Shown here: positions 49,657 through 58,356 of the stretch, one piece after another
Position numbering within the stretch: position 1 is the first letter of the stretch
Layout of the letters: each line of letters starts with the position of its first letter
NCBI RefSeq assembly: GCF_003751785.1
Contig: NZ_RKIE01000002.1
Span: 496,001-560,000 of the forward strand
From: Frigoribacterium sp. PhB160
Lineage (GTDB): Bacteria > Actinomycetota > Actinomycetes > Actinomycetales > Microbacteriaceae
Length of the DNA: 64,000 bases
Reading direction: 5' to 3'
Notes under the pieces: model-generated
The model's database searches: none
What the model saw: the letters and a program-made list of their open reading frames with translations, nothing else
Told to the model about the DNA's origin: nothing
Made by a program: the position numbers and the translations under genes

Positions 49657-49747
49657 GGCGACGGCTTTCGGCAGGGGCGGGAGGGGGTCGGCATCGGCGG
49701 TGACGCGGGGCCGAGGCGGCGTCCTCCCGGACGACCGGACCGGTCAG

Positions 49748-49766
49748 TTTGGTGAGGCTAACCTAA
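49748..49766. promoter_or_regulatory. Iron box (DtxR/IdeR-type operator) upstream of efeU
   Basis: On the minus strand TTAGGTTAGCCTCACCAAA matches 16 of 19 consensus positions and shares the core GGTTAGCCT with the box at 10642-10660. TAGGTT or TAGCCT inside it could be the efeU -10. The divergent mshB promoter lies 40 bases away and would probably escape repression. Confidence 0.8.
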
Positions 49767-49806
49767 CTTGGAGCCTGACCGGAGATGACCATAGCGGCGC
49801 CCGGCC

Positions 49807-49812
49807 TATCCT
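49807..49812 (+). promoter_or_regulatory. -10 element TATCCT of mshB
   Basis: TATCCT lies five bases before an in-frame GTG (49818) and eight before the ATG (49821). Probable leaderless start; which codon is used cannot be decided by eye. Confidence 0.55.
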
Positions 49813-49820
49813 GTCCAGTG

Positions 49821-51122
49821 ATGACTTCCTTCGCCTCCGCCGCGTCCGACCCGCGGCCCGCGACGCCCGGCGTCGCCCGCACCGAGCACGTGCTCTTCGT
49901 CCACGCGCACCCCGACGACGAGACGATCACGACCGGCGGCACCATCGCCTCCCTCGTCGCCTCGGGCGCCTCGGTCACCGTCGTCACCTGCACGCGCGGC
50001 GAGCTCGGCGAGGTGCTGCCCGACGACCTCGCGGCGCTGCGCGGAGACGAGGCCGCGCTCGCCGTCCACCGCGAGGGCGAGATCGCCGAGGCCATGCGCG
50101 AGCTCGGCGTCCGCGACCACCGGTTCCTCGGCGACCCCGAGGCGCGCACGGCGGGCCTGCCCTCGCGGGCGTACCGCGACAGCGGCATGGTGTGGCGCGC
50201 CGACGGCGTGGCCGGGCCCACGCCCGACCTCCACCCGGCCGCCTTCTGCGCCGCCGAGTTCGGCGAGGTCGTCTCCGACCTGTCCGCCGTCGTCGAGTCG
50301 GTGCGGCCGACCGCGATCGTCAGCTACGACGAGGACGGCGGCTACCACCACCCCGACCACGTGCGGGCGAACCGGGTCGCGGTGCGCGTCGCCCGGCTCG
50401 CCGAGGTGCCGTACTTCGCCGTCCTGAGCGGTGCCGGCCAGGCCGAGGGCGCCGAGGCCGAGGCGCTCGCCGCCGACGACAGCGTCCTGTCCCTCGACGT
50501 GCGCGCCTCCACGCCGCGCACGATCGCCGCCCTCCGCCGCTACCGCACGCAGCTCGAGGTCGTCGACCTGCCCGGGGGGCGCGCCGGCGTCCGGTACCCG
50601 CACGGCGCGGTCGACCCGGTGCCGACCGTCGAGTCGTTCCGCTCGGTGGCGGCCCCGGCCGAGGCGGCGTCGGCGTCGACGACCTCCGAGCTCGCCGACA
50701 TGACCCGCGGCGGCCGGGCCGGCACCCTGCTGCTGGCCCTGGCGGCCGGCGCCGTCTTCGGCGCGATCGGCACGGTCGGGCACCAGGTCACGACGACGGT
50801 CGCGGGTGCTCCGCTCTGGACCGGCCTCGTCGTCTCGCTCGTCATGGCCGCGGCGCTCGTCGCCGGGTTCCGCCTCGTCTTCCGGTCCCGGGCCGTCGCC
50901 GTCGCCGCGGCGCTCGGCCTCTACCTCGCCATCGGCGCCTTCTCGCAGCCCGGCGCCGGCGGCTCCGCCCTCGTGCCCGCGAACCTGCCGGGCTACGGCT
51001 GGGCGTTCGGGCCCGCCGTGGTCGCGATGATCGTGCTCGCGTGGCCGACGCTGCCGCCCCGGGAGGCGGGCGGGGCGCGCCAGCCGACCCGCGCCTCCGG
51101 CGTCCAGGTCGGCGGGAGATAA
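49821..51122 (+). CDS. mshB: MshB-like GlcNAc-Ins deacetylase fused to a C-terminal membrane domain
   Basis: A 433-residue protein. Residues about 15-290 are a PIG-L/LmbE deacetylase with HAHPDDETITTGG (zinc-binding H-PDD) and the second metal motif YHHPDH, diagnostic of mycothiol-pathway MshB, which deacetylates GlcNAc-inositol. Residues about 300-420 contain four hydrophobic segments (TLLLALAAGAVFGAIGTVG, LWTGLVVSLVMAAALVAGF, AVAVAAALGLYLAIGAF, PAVVAMIVLAWPTL). In mycobacteria a separate small membrane protein is encoded next to mshB; here it appears fused. First gene before fdxA and dapC. Confidence 0.88.
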   Translation: MTSFASAASDPRPATPGVARTEHVLFVHAHPDDETITTGGTIASLVASGASVTVVTCTRGELGEVLPDDLAALRGDEAALAVHREGEIAEAMRELGVRDHRFLGDPEARTAGLPSRAYRDSGMVWRADGVAGPTPDLHPAAFCAAEFGEVVSDLSAVVESVRPTAIVSYDEDGGYHHPDHVRANRVAVRVARLAEVPYFAVLSGAGQAEGAEAEALAADDSVLSLDVRASTPRTIAALRRYRTQLEVVDLPGGRAGVRYPHGAVDPVPTVESFRSVAAPAEAASASTTSELADMTRGGRAGTLLLALAAGAVFGAIGTVGHQVTTTVAGAPLWTGLVVSLVMAAALVAGFRLVFRSRAVAVAAALGLYLAIGAFSQPGAGGSALVPANLPGYGWAFGPAVVAMIVLAWPTLPPREAGGARQPTRASGVQVGGR

Positions 51123-51161
51123 GATGGACGCCTTGCCCGACGTGAAGGGAACACCCCAGAC

Positions 51162-51488
51162 GTGACGTACGTGATCGCACTGCCCTGTGTGGATGTCAAA
51201 GACCGTGCCTGCATCGACGAATGCCCCGTCGACTGCATCTACGAGGGCGAACGCTCGCTCTACATCCACCCCGACGAATGCGTCGACTGCGGTGCCTGCG
51301 AGCCCGTCTGCCCCGTCGAGGCCATCTACTACGAGGACGACCTGCCCGACAAGTGGGCCGACTACTACAAGGCCAACGTCGAGTTCTTCGACGAGATCGG
51401 CTCGCCCGGCGGCGCCGCGAAGGTCGGCGTGATCGCGAAGGACCACCCCGTCATCGCGGTCCTGCCGCCCCAGGCGCACGCCGAGTAG
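51162..51488 (+). CDS. fdxA: Seven-iron ferredoxin
   Basis: A 108-residue ferredoxin with [17 protein letters not shown] (Cys-x7-Cys-x3-Cys-x3-Cys) and [12 protein letters not shown] (CxxCxxCxxxCP), the arrangement for one 3Fe-4S and one 4Fe-4S cluster. It carries electrons for redox enzymes such as P450 or oxidoreductases. The GTG start follows AAGGGA. It sits between mshB and dapC, seven bases before the latter, a gene order conserved in actinobacteria. Confidence 0.95.
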   Translation: MTYVIALPCVDVKDRACIDECPVDCIYEGERSLYIHPDECVDCGACEPVCPVEAIYYEDDLPDKWADYYKANVEFFDEIGSPGGAAKVGVIAKDHPVIAVLPPQAHAE

Positions 51489-51495
51489 CCGCGCG

Positions 51496-52596
51496 GTGGC
51501 CCTCGACCTGCCCGACTTCCCCTGGGACTCGCTGACCGGCTACGCCGAGACCGCGCGGGCCCACCCGGGCGGCATCGTCGACCTCTCGGTCGGCTCGCCG
51601 GTCGACCCCACCCCCGACGTCGTGCGGGAGGCGCTGGTCGCCTCGACCGACGCGCACGCCTACCCGCAGGTGGCCGGCACGCCCGCCCTGCGCGCGGCGA
51701 TCGCGGAGTGGTACGAGCGTCGCCGGGGCGTCGCCGGGCTGACCGACGCCGAGGTGCTGCCGACGATCGGCTCGAAGGAGCTCATCGCGGGCATGGCCCT
51801 GTGGCTCGGCATCGGCCGCGGCGACACCATCGTGTACCCGAGGGCGGCCTACCCGACCTACGCGCTCGGCGCGGCCCTCGTCGGCGCCGACTCGCTCGCG
51901 TCCGACGACCCGGCCGAGTGGCCCGAGTCGACCCGCCTGGTCTGGCTGAACAGCCCCGGCAACCCCGACGGCTCCGTCCTCGACGTCGAGCAGCTGCGCG
52001 CCGCGGTCGCGCGGGCCCGCGAGCTCGGGGCCGTCGTCGCGGGCGACGAGTGCTACGCCGAGCTGGGCTGGGAGGGCGAGTGGGCCGACCGTCCCACCCC
52101 CTGCGTCCTCGACCCCCGCGTCGTCGGCGACGACCGTCGCGGCGTGGTCAGCGTGTACTCGCTGAGCAAGCAGTCGAACCTCGCCGGCTACCGCGCCGGC
52201 TTCGTCGCGGGCGACGCCGACGTGGTCGCCCAGCTGCTCGCCGTGCGCAAGCACGCGGGCCTGATGCCGCCCGCCCCGGTGCAGGAGGCCATGCGCGTCG
52301 CCCTCGGCGACGAGCAGCACGTGCAGCGGCAGAAGGCGCTCTACCGCGCCCGCCGGGCGGCCCTCGCGCCGGCGCTCGAGGCCGCGGGCTTCCGCGTCGA
52401 CCACAGCGAGGCCGGCCTGTACCTCTGGGTCACCCGCGACGAGGACGCCTGGCAGAGCGTCGCCTGGCTGGCCGAGCGCGGGGTGCTCGTGGCGCCCGGC
52501 AGCTTCTACGGCGTCGACGGCGGCCGCCACGTGCGGGTCGCCCTGACGACGACCGACGAGCGGATCGCGGCGGCCGTGGAGCGCCTCCGGGGCTGA
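51496..52596 (+). CDS. dapC: Succinyldiaminopimelate aminotransferase DapC
   Basis: A 366-residue class I/II aminotransferase with VDLSVGSPVDPTPDVV, PGNPDGS, GDECYAELGW and the PLP lysine in SLSKQSNLAGYRAGF. It converts N-succinyl-2-amino-6-ketopimelate to succinyl-LL-DAP in lysine and peptidoglycan biosynthesis. Its partner genes dapD and dapE lie 1.3-2.4 kb downstream, which supports DapC over other aminotransferases. GTG start, seven bases after the fdxA stop. Confidence 0.92.
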   Translation: MALDLPDFPWDSLTGYAETARAHPGGIVDLSVGSPVDPTPDVVREALVASTDAHAYPQVAGTPALRAAIAEWYERRRGVAGLTDAEVLPTIGSKELIAGMALWLGIGRGDTIVYPRAAYPTYALGAALVGADSLASDDPAEWPESTRLVWLNSPGNPDGSVLDVEQLRAAVARARELGAVVAGDECYAELGWEGEWADRPTPCVLDPRVVGDDRRGVVSVYSLSKQSNLAGYRAGFVAGDADVVAQLLAVRKHAGLMPPAPVQEAMRVALGDEQHVQRQKALYRARRAALAPALEAAGFRVDHSEAGLYLWVTRDEDAWQSVAWLAERGVLVAPGSFYGVDGGRHVRVALTTTDERIAAAVERLRG

Positions 52597-52600
52597 CCGG

Positions 52601-52606
52601 TAGGGT
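52601..52606 (+). promoter_or_regulatory. -10 element TAGGGT of gltA, leaderless
   Basis: TAGGGT starts five bases after the dapC stop, with six bases (GACAGG) to the gltA GTG. Transcription of gltA can therefore be independent of dapC. Confidence 0.65.
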
Positions 52607-52612
52607 GACAGG

Positions 52613-53908
52613 GTGACTGATCCTGCCAACGACGCCCAGAAGGCCACGCTGCAGTTCCCCGGGGGGACGGCCGAGTTCCCGATCGTGCCGAGCACCCAGG
52701 GTGCCTCGTCCATCGACATCTCGAGCTTCACGAAGCAGACCGGCTACACGACCCTCGACACCGGGTTCGTGAACACCTCCGCGACCCGCTCGAAGATCAC
52801 CTACATCGACGGCGACGAGGGCATCCTCCGCTACCGGGGGTACCCGATCGAGCAGGTCGCCGAGAACTCGACCTACCTCGAGACGGCGTGGCTGCTCATC
52901 TACGGCGAGCTGCCGACCGCCGACCAGCTCGCCGACTTCGACGCCCGCATCCGCCGCCACACGCTGCTGCACGAAGACCTCCGCCGCTTCTTCGACGCGC
53001 TGCCGCACAGCGCTCACCCGATGTCGGTGCTGTCGAGCGCCGTGGGCGCGCTCGGCACCTTCTACGAGGGCTCGATGAGCGTCAGCGACCCCGAGCAGAT
53101 CGAGCTGCAGACGATCCGCCTGCTGGCGAAGCTGCCCGTCATCGCGGCCTACGCGCACAAGAAGAGCCTCGGCCAGGCGTTCCTCTACCCCGACAACTCC
53201 CTGAGCTTCGTCGACAACTTCCTCAAGCTGAACTTCGGCACGATGGCCGAGCCGTACGAGGTGAACCCGGTGCTGTCGAAGGCCCTCGAGCGCCTCCTCA
53301 TCCTCCACGAAGACCACGAGCAGAACGCGTCGACGTCGACCGTGCGGCTGGTCGGCTCGACCCAGGCGAACATGTTCTCGTCGATCTCGGCCGGCATCAG
53401 CGCGCTCTACGGCCCGCTGCACGGCGGCGCGAACGAGGCCGTCCTCTCCATGCTCGCCGAGATCAAGGCCAGCGGCCAGGGCGTCGAGCGCTTCGTCGAG
53501 CGGGTGAAGAACAAAGAAGAGGGGGTCAAGCTCATGGGCTTCGGCCACCGGGTCTACAAGAACTTCGACCCGCGCGCCCGCCTCGTGAAAGAGAGCGCGA
53601 CGGAGGTGCTCGCCGCCCTCGGCGTGCAGGACGACCTGCTCGACATCGCGATGGAGCTGGAGGACATCGCCCTCGCCGACGACTACTTCGTCGAGCGCAA
53701 GCTCTACCCGAACGTCGACTTCTACACCGGCGTCATCTACAAGGCGATGGGCTTCCCGCCCCGCATGTTCACCGTGCTCTTCGCGATCGGCCGCCTGCCG
53801 GGCTGGATCGCGCACTGGCGTGAGATGAACCAGGACCCGGCGACGAAGATCGGCCGACCGCAGCAGTTGTACCTGGGCGAGGCCCAGCGCGACTGGCCCC
53901 GGCGCTAG
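52613..53908 (+). CDS. gltA: Citrate synthase (type II)
   Basis: A 431-residue citrate synthase. Active-site motifs are LHGGANEAV (His), MGFGHRVYKNFDPRA (His and Arg) and a catalytic Asp in the C-terminal domain (NVDFYTGVIYKAMGFP). It condenses acetyl-CoA and oxaloacetate in the TCA cycle. N-terminal KATLQFPGGTAEFPIV is typical of actinobacterial GltA. The last codons form the left arm of the terminator. Confidence 0.97.
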   Translation: MTDPANDAQKATLQFPGGTAEFPIVPSTQGASSIDISSFTKQTGYTTLDTGFVNTSATRSKITYIDGDEGILRYRGYPIEQVAENSTYLETAWLLIYGELPTADQLADFDARIRRHTLLHEDLRRFFDALPHSAHPMSVLSSAVGALGTFYEGSMSVSDPEQIELQTIRLLAKLPVIAAYAHKKSLGQAFLYPDNSLSFVDNFLKLNFGTMAEPYEVNPVLSKALERLLILHEDHEQNASTSTVRLVGSTQANMFSSISAGISALYGPLHGGANEAVLSMLAEIKASGQGVERFVERVKNKEEGVKLMGFGHRVYKNFDPRARLVKESATEVLAALGVQDDLLDIAMELEDIALADDYFVERKLYPNVDFYTGVIYKAMGFPPRMFTVLFAIGRLPGWIAHWREMNQDPATKIGRPQQLYLGEAQRDWPRR

Positions 53909-53926
53909 CGGCGCCGGGGCCAGTCG
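53890..53926. terminator. gltA/dapD bidirectional terminator with stop codon in the loop
   Basis: A perfect 16-base inverted repeat: 53890-53905 (ends CCCCGGCGC) and 53911-53926 (starts GCGCCGGGG). The five-base loop TAGCG contains the TAG stop of gltA, so the stem encodes the last residues of citrate synthase. The dapD stop lies three bases beyond. Confidence 0.85.
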
Positions 53927-53928
53927 GC

Positions 53929-54897
53929 CTACGCGTGCAGCTGCGAGTTGAGCGTGATGCCGTGGCCGCGGCGGGGCAGCACCTCGACCGCGCCGGTGAC
54001 CGAGTTGCGGCGGAACAGCAGCCCGGGGCGTCCTGACAGCTCGACGGCCTTGACCGTCTGCTGGCGGCCGTCGGAGGTCGGCGTGCCGCCCACGACGACC
54101 ACCTTCGTTCCCGCCGTGACGTAGAGCCCGGCCTCGACGACGCTGTCGTCGCCGATCGAGATGCCGATGCCGGAGTTCGCGCCGAGCAGGGCGCGCTCGC
54201 CGATGGTGACGCGCTGCGTGCCGCCTCCCGACAGGGTCCCCATGATGGAGGCGCCGCCCCCGATGTCGGACCCGTCGCCGACGACGACGCCCTGCGAGAT
54301 GCGTCCCTCGACCATCGAGGTGCCGAGCGTGCCGGCGTTGAAGTTGACGAAGCCCTCGTGCATGACGGTCGTGCCGGGGGAGAGGTGCGCGCCGAGGCGC
54401 ACGCGCGACGCGTCGGCGATGCGCACGCGGTCGGGCAGCACGTAGTCGAGCATGCGCGGGAACTTGTCGATGCCGGTCGTCGTGATGCCGGCCCGCTGCA
54501 GCGCCGGCCGGAGCCGGGCGAAGTCGTCGGGGTGCACGGGCCCGGCGTTGGTCCAGACGACGATCGGCAGGTGCGCGAACAGCCCCTCGAGGTCGATCGA
54601 GTTCGGGGCGACGAGCAGGTGGCTGAGCAGGTGCAGGCGCAGGTACGCGTCGGGGGTGGACGCGGGAGGCGCGGAGAGGTCGATCTCGACGGTCGCCGGC
54701 ACGAGGTCCACGGCCCGCCGCTCGTCGGGCCCGGCCGCGTCGGAGATCTCGGCCGGCACGATCGCCGGGTCGCGGTCGGCCGGCAGGCGGCCGAGCGACG
54801 GCGCGGGGAACCAGGTGTCGAGCGTGGTGCCGTCGGAGGAGACGGTGGCGAGTCCGTACCCGTGGGCGTGCGTGGGGGCGGTGGCGTCGGTGGTCAT
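53929..54897 (-). CDS. dapD: Tetrahydrodipicolinate N-succinyltransferase DapD (actinobacterial type)
   Basis: A 322-residue protein with a left-handed beta-helix of hexapeptide repeats ([70 protein letters not shown]) after an alpha/beta N-terminal domain. It succinylates tetrahydrodipicolinate, the step before DapC and DapE. The length and FVNFNAGT motif match the actinobacterial DapD class. Start chosen at MTTDATAPT, immediately downstream of a leaderless promoter; the CGGAGG between them is too close to act as a normal ribosome site. Confidence 0.94.
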   Translation of the reverse strand: MTTDATAPTHAHGYGLATVSSDGTTLDTWFPAPSLGRLPADRDPAIVPAEISDAAGPDERRAVDLVPATVEIDLSAPPASTPDAYLRLHLLSHLLVAPNSIDLEGLFAHLPIVVWTNAGPVHPDDFARLRPALQRAGITTTGIDKFPRMLDYVLPDRVRIADASRVRLGAHLSPGTTVMHEGFVNFNAGTLGTSMVEGRISQGVVVGDGSDIGGGASIMGTLSGGGTQRVTIGERALLGANSGIGISIGDDSVVEAGLYVTAGTKVVVVGGTPTSDGRQQTVKAVELSGRPGLLFRRNSVTGAVEVLPRRGHGITLNSQLHA

Positions 54898-54903
54898 CCT
54901 CCG

Positions 54904-54909
54904 ATCGTA
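54904..54909 (-). promoter_or_regulatory. -10 element TACGAT of dapD, leaderless
   Basis: Minus-strand TACGAT, six bases (CGGAGG), then the dapD ATG. Back to back with the dapE promoter: only 13 bases separate the two hexamers. Confidence 0.7.
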
Positions 54910-54922
54910 GGGCGAGCCCCCG

Positions 54923-54928
54923 TACACT
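54923..54928 (+). promoter_or_regulatory. -10 element TACACT of dapE, leaderless
   Basis: TACACT, seven bases (CGGCAGC), then the dapE ATG. The divergent dapD/dapE starts are 38 bases apart, so the two polymerases would collide or exclude each other. Confidence 0.7.
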
Positions 54929-54935
54929 CGGCAGC

Positions 54936-56012
54936 ATGCCGACCATCGACCTGAGCGTCTCTCCCGTCGACGTCACCCGCCAGCTCTGCGACATCGAGTC
55001 GGTGTCGGGCGACGAGCGTGCCGTCTCGGACGCCATCTGGGAGACCCTCGCGGGCCACGACCACCTCGAGCTGCACCGCGACGGCGACGCGATCGTCGCC
55101 CGGACGGACCTCGGCCGCGCGAAGCGCGTCGTCGTCGCCGGCCACATCGACACGGTGCCGCTGAACGACAACCTGCCGACGCGCTACGAGACCGACGCCG
55201 ACGGCGTCGAGTACCTCTGGGGGCGCGGCACCGTCGACATGAAGGCCGGCAGCGCCGTGCACCTGCGGCTCGCGGTCGAGCTCACCGAGCCCGTGGTCGA
55301 CGTGACCTGGGTCTGGTACGACCACGAGGAGGTCTCGGACGCCCTCAACGGGCTCGGCCGGCTGGCCCGGCTGCGACCCGAGCTGCTCGAGGCCGACTTC
55401 GCCGTCCTCGGCGAGCCGACCCGCAGCGAGGTGGAGGGCGGCTGCAACGGCAACCTCCGCGTCGAGGTGCGCACCTTCGGCGCCCGCTCGCACAGCGCCC
55501 GGTCGTGGGTGGGCTCGAACGCGATCCACGCCGCCGCGCCGATCCTCGACGCCCTCGCCGCCTACGAGGCGCGCGAGGTCGAGGTCGACGGGCTCGTCTA
55601 CCGCGAGGGGCTCAACGCCGTGGGCATCTCCGGCGGCGTCGCCGGCAACGTCATCCCCGACGAGTGCATGGTGCACGTCAACTACCGCTTCGCACCGAGC
55701 CGCAGCGCCGACGAGGCCGTCGCCCACGTGCGCGAGGTGTTCGCCGGCTTCGACGTGACCGTCGTCGACCTCGCCCCCGGCGCCCGCCCGGGGCTCGACG
55801 CCCCGCTCGCGCAGCAGTTCCTCGCGGCCGTCGGCGGCGAGGCGAAGCCGAAGTACGGCTGGACCGACGTCGCCCGCTTCTCGGCCCTCGGCGTCCCCGC
55901 CGTCAACTACGGCCCCGGCGACCCGCTCCTCGCGCACCACGACGACGAGCGCGTGCCGGTGCAGCAGATCCTCGACAACGAGCGCGGGCTGCGGGCGTGG
56001 CTGACGGCCTGA
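54936..56012 (+). CDS. dapE: Succinyl-diaminopimelate desuccinylase DapE
   Basis: A 358-residue M20 metallopeptidase-fold enzyme. Zinc ligands and catalytic residues appear as GHIDTVPL (His), RGTVDMKAG (Asp), YDHEEV (Glu pair) and [15 protein letters not shown]; the C-terminal His is in LAHHDDE. It releases succinate from succinyl-LL-DAP, completing the DapD-DapC-DapE route. The next gene may overlap its end by 16 bases. Confidence 0.95.
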   Translation: MPTIDLSVSPVDVTRQLCDIESVSGDERAVSDAIWETLAGHDHLELHRDGDAIVARTDLGRAKRVVVAGHIDTVPLNDNLPTRYETDADGVEYLWGRGTVDMKAGSAVHLRLAVELTEPVVDVTWVWYDHEEVSDALNGLGRLARLRPELLEADFAVLGEPTRSEVEGGCNGNLRVEVRTFGARSHSARSWVGSNAIHAAAPILDALAAYEAREVEVDGLVYREGLNAVGISGGVAGNVIPDECMVHVNYRFAPSRSADEAVAHVREVFAGFDVTVVDLAPGARPGLDAPLAQQFLAAVGGEAKPKYGWTDVARFSALGVPAVNYGPGDPLLAHHDDERVPVQQILDNERGLRAWLTA

Positions 56013-57253
56013 CCACCCGGCCCCGCGCCTCCCCGTCGTCCCGCCGTCGCCCGCTCGGCGTGCGCCGCGCGCTCCTCGTGCGGTGGCGGCTCGTGCCGTG
56101 GTGGGCCCGGGTGCTGGGCGTCTTCCTGCTGTCGCGGATCGTCAGCACGGCCCTGCTCGTGTCGTTCGCGGGGCGGCAGGAGGCCAACGCGTGGACGCTG
56201 GCGCGTCCCGACTACGCGAGCTTCGCCTCCATCTGGGACGGCCACTGGTACTACATCATCTCGGCCGTCGGCTACCCGACGACCATCCCGCTGACCGACA
56301 CCGGGCACGTCGCCGAGAACGCCTGGGCCTTCATGCCGGCGTACCCGTTCCTCGTGCGGGGGCTCACCGAGCTCACGGGGCTCTCGTTCGCGACGCTGGC
56401 CGTGGTCGTGTCGGTCGTGGCCGCCGGCGGCACCTCGCTGCTGCTGTACCGGCTGATGCGGCACGTCCTGCCCGAGGGCTCCGCCCTGTTCGCCGTCGTG
56501 CTGTTCTGCGTCTCGCCCCTCTCGCCGCTGCTGCAGGTGGCGTACGCGGAGTCGATGTTCCTCGTCCTGCTCTGCGCGTGCCTCCTGCTGCTGCTCGAGC
56601 GGCGCTACCTGGCGATGCTGCCCGTGGTGCTCGTGCTGTCGTTCACGCGGCCCGGCTCGCTCGCCCTGGCCCTCGCGATCGGCCTGCACGTCGTCCACCG
56701 CTGGTGGCGGGCCCGGCGGGGCGACGAGGCCTTCCCCCGGGGCGAGGCCGTCCGGGCGTCGACCGCGGCCGTCGTGACGGGCCTGCTCGGCCTGGCCTGG
56801 CCGGTCGTGGCCGGGCTCGTCACCGGGGTGCCGAACGCGTACGCCGAGACCGAGCTCGCGTGGCGCTCGGCGTACGTCGGCTACGGCCCGCTGGTGCCGT
56901 TCGCGCCCTGGATCGAGGGTGCGAACTGGTGGTTGCCGGGTGGTTCGGGGGTGGCTCTGCTGGGGGTCGTCGTCGTCGCCTTCGCGGTGCTGCTGCTCAG
57001 CCCGGCGGGCCGCCGCATCGGCGTCGACCTGCGGCTCTGGTCGGTCGCCTACGCGCTCTACCTGCTGGCCGTGTTCTTCCCCCAGTCGAGCACCTGGCGC
57101 TTGCTGATGCCGTTCTTCCCGCTGCTCGGCGTGCTCGCGGCGCCCCGGTCGCGCGTGTGGCGCGTCGCCCTCGTGGTGCTCTTCGTCGTGGGCCAGTACG
57201 CCTGGCTGTACTTCAGCTGGTGGGTGGACGGGTACGACTGGACGCCGCCGTGA
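55997..57253 (+). CDS. PIG-V-like polyprenol-phosphate-dependent mannosyltransferase
   Basis: A membrane protein of up to 418 residues with about ten hydrophobic segments. The first loop after TM1 carries SIWDGHWYYIISAVGYP, the WDGxWY...GY signature of PIG-V/GT76-like mannosyltransferases, and LLQVAYAESMFLVLL and SFTRPGSLAL are also typical. It probably adds mannose to a lipid or glycan on the outer side of the membrane. The start is uncertain: GTG 55997 overlaps dapE, while GTG 56060 would give 397 residues starting VRRALLVRW. Confidence 0.8.
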   Translation: MADGLTTRPRASPSSRRRPLGVRRALLVRWRLVPWWARVLGVFLLSRIVSTALLVSFAGRQEANAWTLARPDYASFASIWDGHWYYIISAVGYPTTIPLTDTGHVAENAWAFMPAYPFLVRGLTELTGLSFATLAVVVSVVAAGGTSLLLYRLMRHVLPEGSALFAVVLFCVSPLSPLLQVAYAESMFLVLLCACLLLLLERRYLAMLPVVLVLSFTRPGSLALALAIGLHVVHRWWRARRGDEAFPRGEAVRASTAAVVTGLLGLAWPVVAGLVTGVPNAYAETELAWRSAYVGYGPLVPFAPWIEGANWWLPGGSGVALLGVVVVAFAVLLLSPAGRRIGVDLRLWSVAYALYLLAVFFPQSSTWRLLMPFFPLLGVLAAPRSRVWRVALVVLFVVGQYAWLYFSWWVDGYDWTPP

Positions 57254-57337
57254 GCCGTGTCGCCGCACCGTTGTTTAGGTGCGGGGGAAGTAATCACGGA
57301 TAATGGGGAGAGCATCTTCGTGAAAGGGGACCATCCG

Positions 57338-57508
57338 ATGGCAGCCATGAAGCCCAGGACCGGCGACGGACCTATGGAAGCTGTGAAAGAAGGCCGTCTC
57401 ATCATCGTGCGGGTTCCGCTCGAGGGTGGCGGCCGTCTCGTGGTGTCGGTCAACGACGACGAGGCCAGAGAGCTGCACGACGCCCTCGCGAACGTCGTCG
57501 GCGCCTAG
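57338..57508 (+). CDS. DUF3117 small protein (56 aa)
   Basis: MAAMKPRTGDGPMEAVKEGRLIIVRVPLEGGGRLVVSVNDDEAREL is nearly identical in pattern to the actinobacterial DUF3117 family (about 55 residues, function unknown). The ATG has AAAGGGGA seven bases upstream. GATAAT at 57299-57304 is a good -10, giving a leader of about 30 bases. Single-gene unit ending at a strong hairpin. Confidence 0.93.
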   Translation: MAAMKPRTGDGPMEAVKEGRLIIVRVPLEGGGRLVVSVNDDEARELHDALANVVGA

Positions 57509-57540
57509 CCCGACCCACACCCGCAGCGTCCGCGCTGCGA

Positions 57541-57590
57541 CCCGCACGACGCCCCGTCGATCACCGATCGGCGGGGCGTCGTCGTGCGGG
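57541..57590. terminator. Terminator after the DUF3117 gene
   Basis: CCCGCACGAC (57541-57550) pairs with GTCGTGCGGG (57581-57590), and the inner GCCCCG pairs with CGGGGC, leaving a three-base bulge. Loop region about TCGATCACCGATC. Lies between the DUF3117 gene and a converging methyltransferase gene; the remaining bases up to 57667 show no further feature. Confidence 0.75.
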
Positions 57591-57667
57591 GGCCCGTGGT
57601 CCGGCGGCGGGCCGCCGCCGCGAACGACCGACCAGGAGGCGCGCCCTGGCCCCCGAGGGGGCCGCGG

Positions 57668-58294
57668 TCAGCGCTTGACGAGCTGCAGCAGCCCGTCGCC
57701 GGCGGTCGACAACGAGCTGAGCACGGCCGGCGACGTGGAGACCTCGGTGAGCAGGGTGCGGAAGCCGCTCGTCGTCGCGTCGCGCCGGGCGGGGTTGGCG
57801 ACGGCCCCGTGCCAGAGCGCGTGCGCGACGAGCACGAGCCCGCCGGGCCGGGCGAGCCGGAGGCCGTGCTCGACGTACTCGATGACCGATCCCGGGTCGG
57901 CGTCGACGAAGACGATGTCGTACGAGTTCTCGTTCATGCGCGGCAGGACCTCCGCGGCCCGGCCGGTGATGAGGCGGACGCGCGCCGCGGGGACGCCCGC
58001 CCTCAGGTAGGCGTCGCGGGCCGACTGCTGGTGGTCGACCTCCTTGTCGATCGACGTCAGCGTCGCGCCGGGGGCGCCGGTCAGCAGCCAGAGGCCGCTG
58101 ACGCCGAGCCCGGTGCCGACCTCGATGACGTTCTTCGCGCCCGACGCGGCGGCCACGAGGGCCAGCTGTGCGCCCACGGCGGGGGAGACGGGCTCGACCC
58201 CGACCTCGAGGGAGTGCTGCCGGGCCTCGGCCACGGGGTCGCTCTCGGTCACGAGCTCTTCCGCGAACTTCCAGCTTGATTCGATCTGCGACAC
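57668..58294 (-). CDS. SAM-dependent O-methyltransferase (class I, catechol-type)
   Basis: A 208-residue methyltransferase of the Methyltransf_3 family. VIEVGTGLGVSGLWLL is motif I, TSIDKEVDHQQSARDAYLRAG motif II and DIVFVDADPGSV the metal/catalytic Asp motif. Actinobacterial members next to tatB or sigE are common, with unknown small-molecule or lipid substrates. The second GTG of the pair at the 5' end is used because GAGGA lies six bases before it. Divergent from tatB. Confidence 0.88.
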   Translation of the reverse strand: MSQIESSWKFAEELVTESDPVAEARQHSLEVGVEPVSPAVGAQLALVAAASGAKNVIEVGTGLGVSGLWLLTGAPGATLTSIDKEVDHQQSARDAYLRAGVPAARVRLITGRAAEVLPRMNENSYDIVFVDADPGSVIEYVEHGLRLARPGGLVLVAHALWHGAVANPARRDATTSGFRTLLTEVSTSPAVLSSLSTAGDGLLQLVKR

Positions 58295-58344
58295 ACTCAC
58301 TCCTCGGTGGCCGAGTCTAGGGGGTGGCCCACGGGCGCACCGGT

Positions 58345-58350
58345 TAGTCT
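58345..58350 (+). promoter_or_regulatory. -10 element TAGTCT of tatB, leaderless
   Basis: TAGTCT, six bases (GCATGC), then the GTG of tatB. No ribosome site. Confidence 0.65.
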
Positions 58351-58356
58351 GCATGC

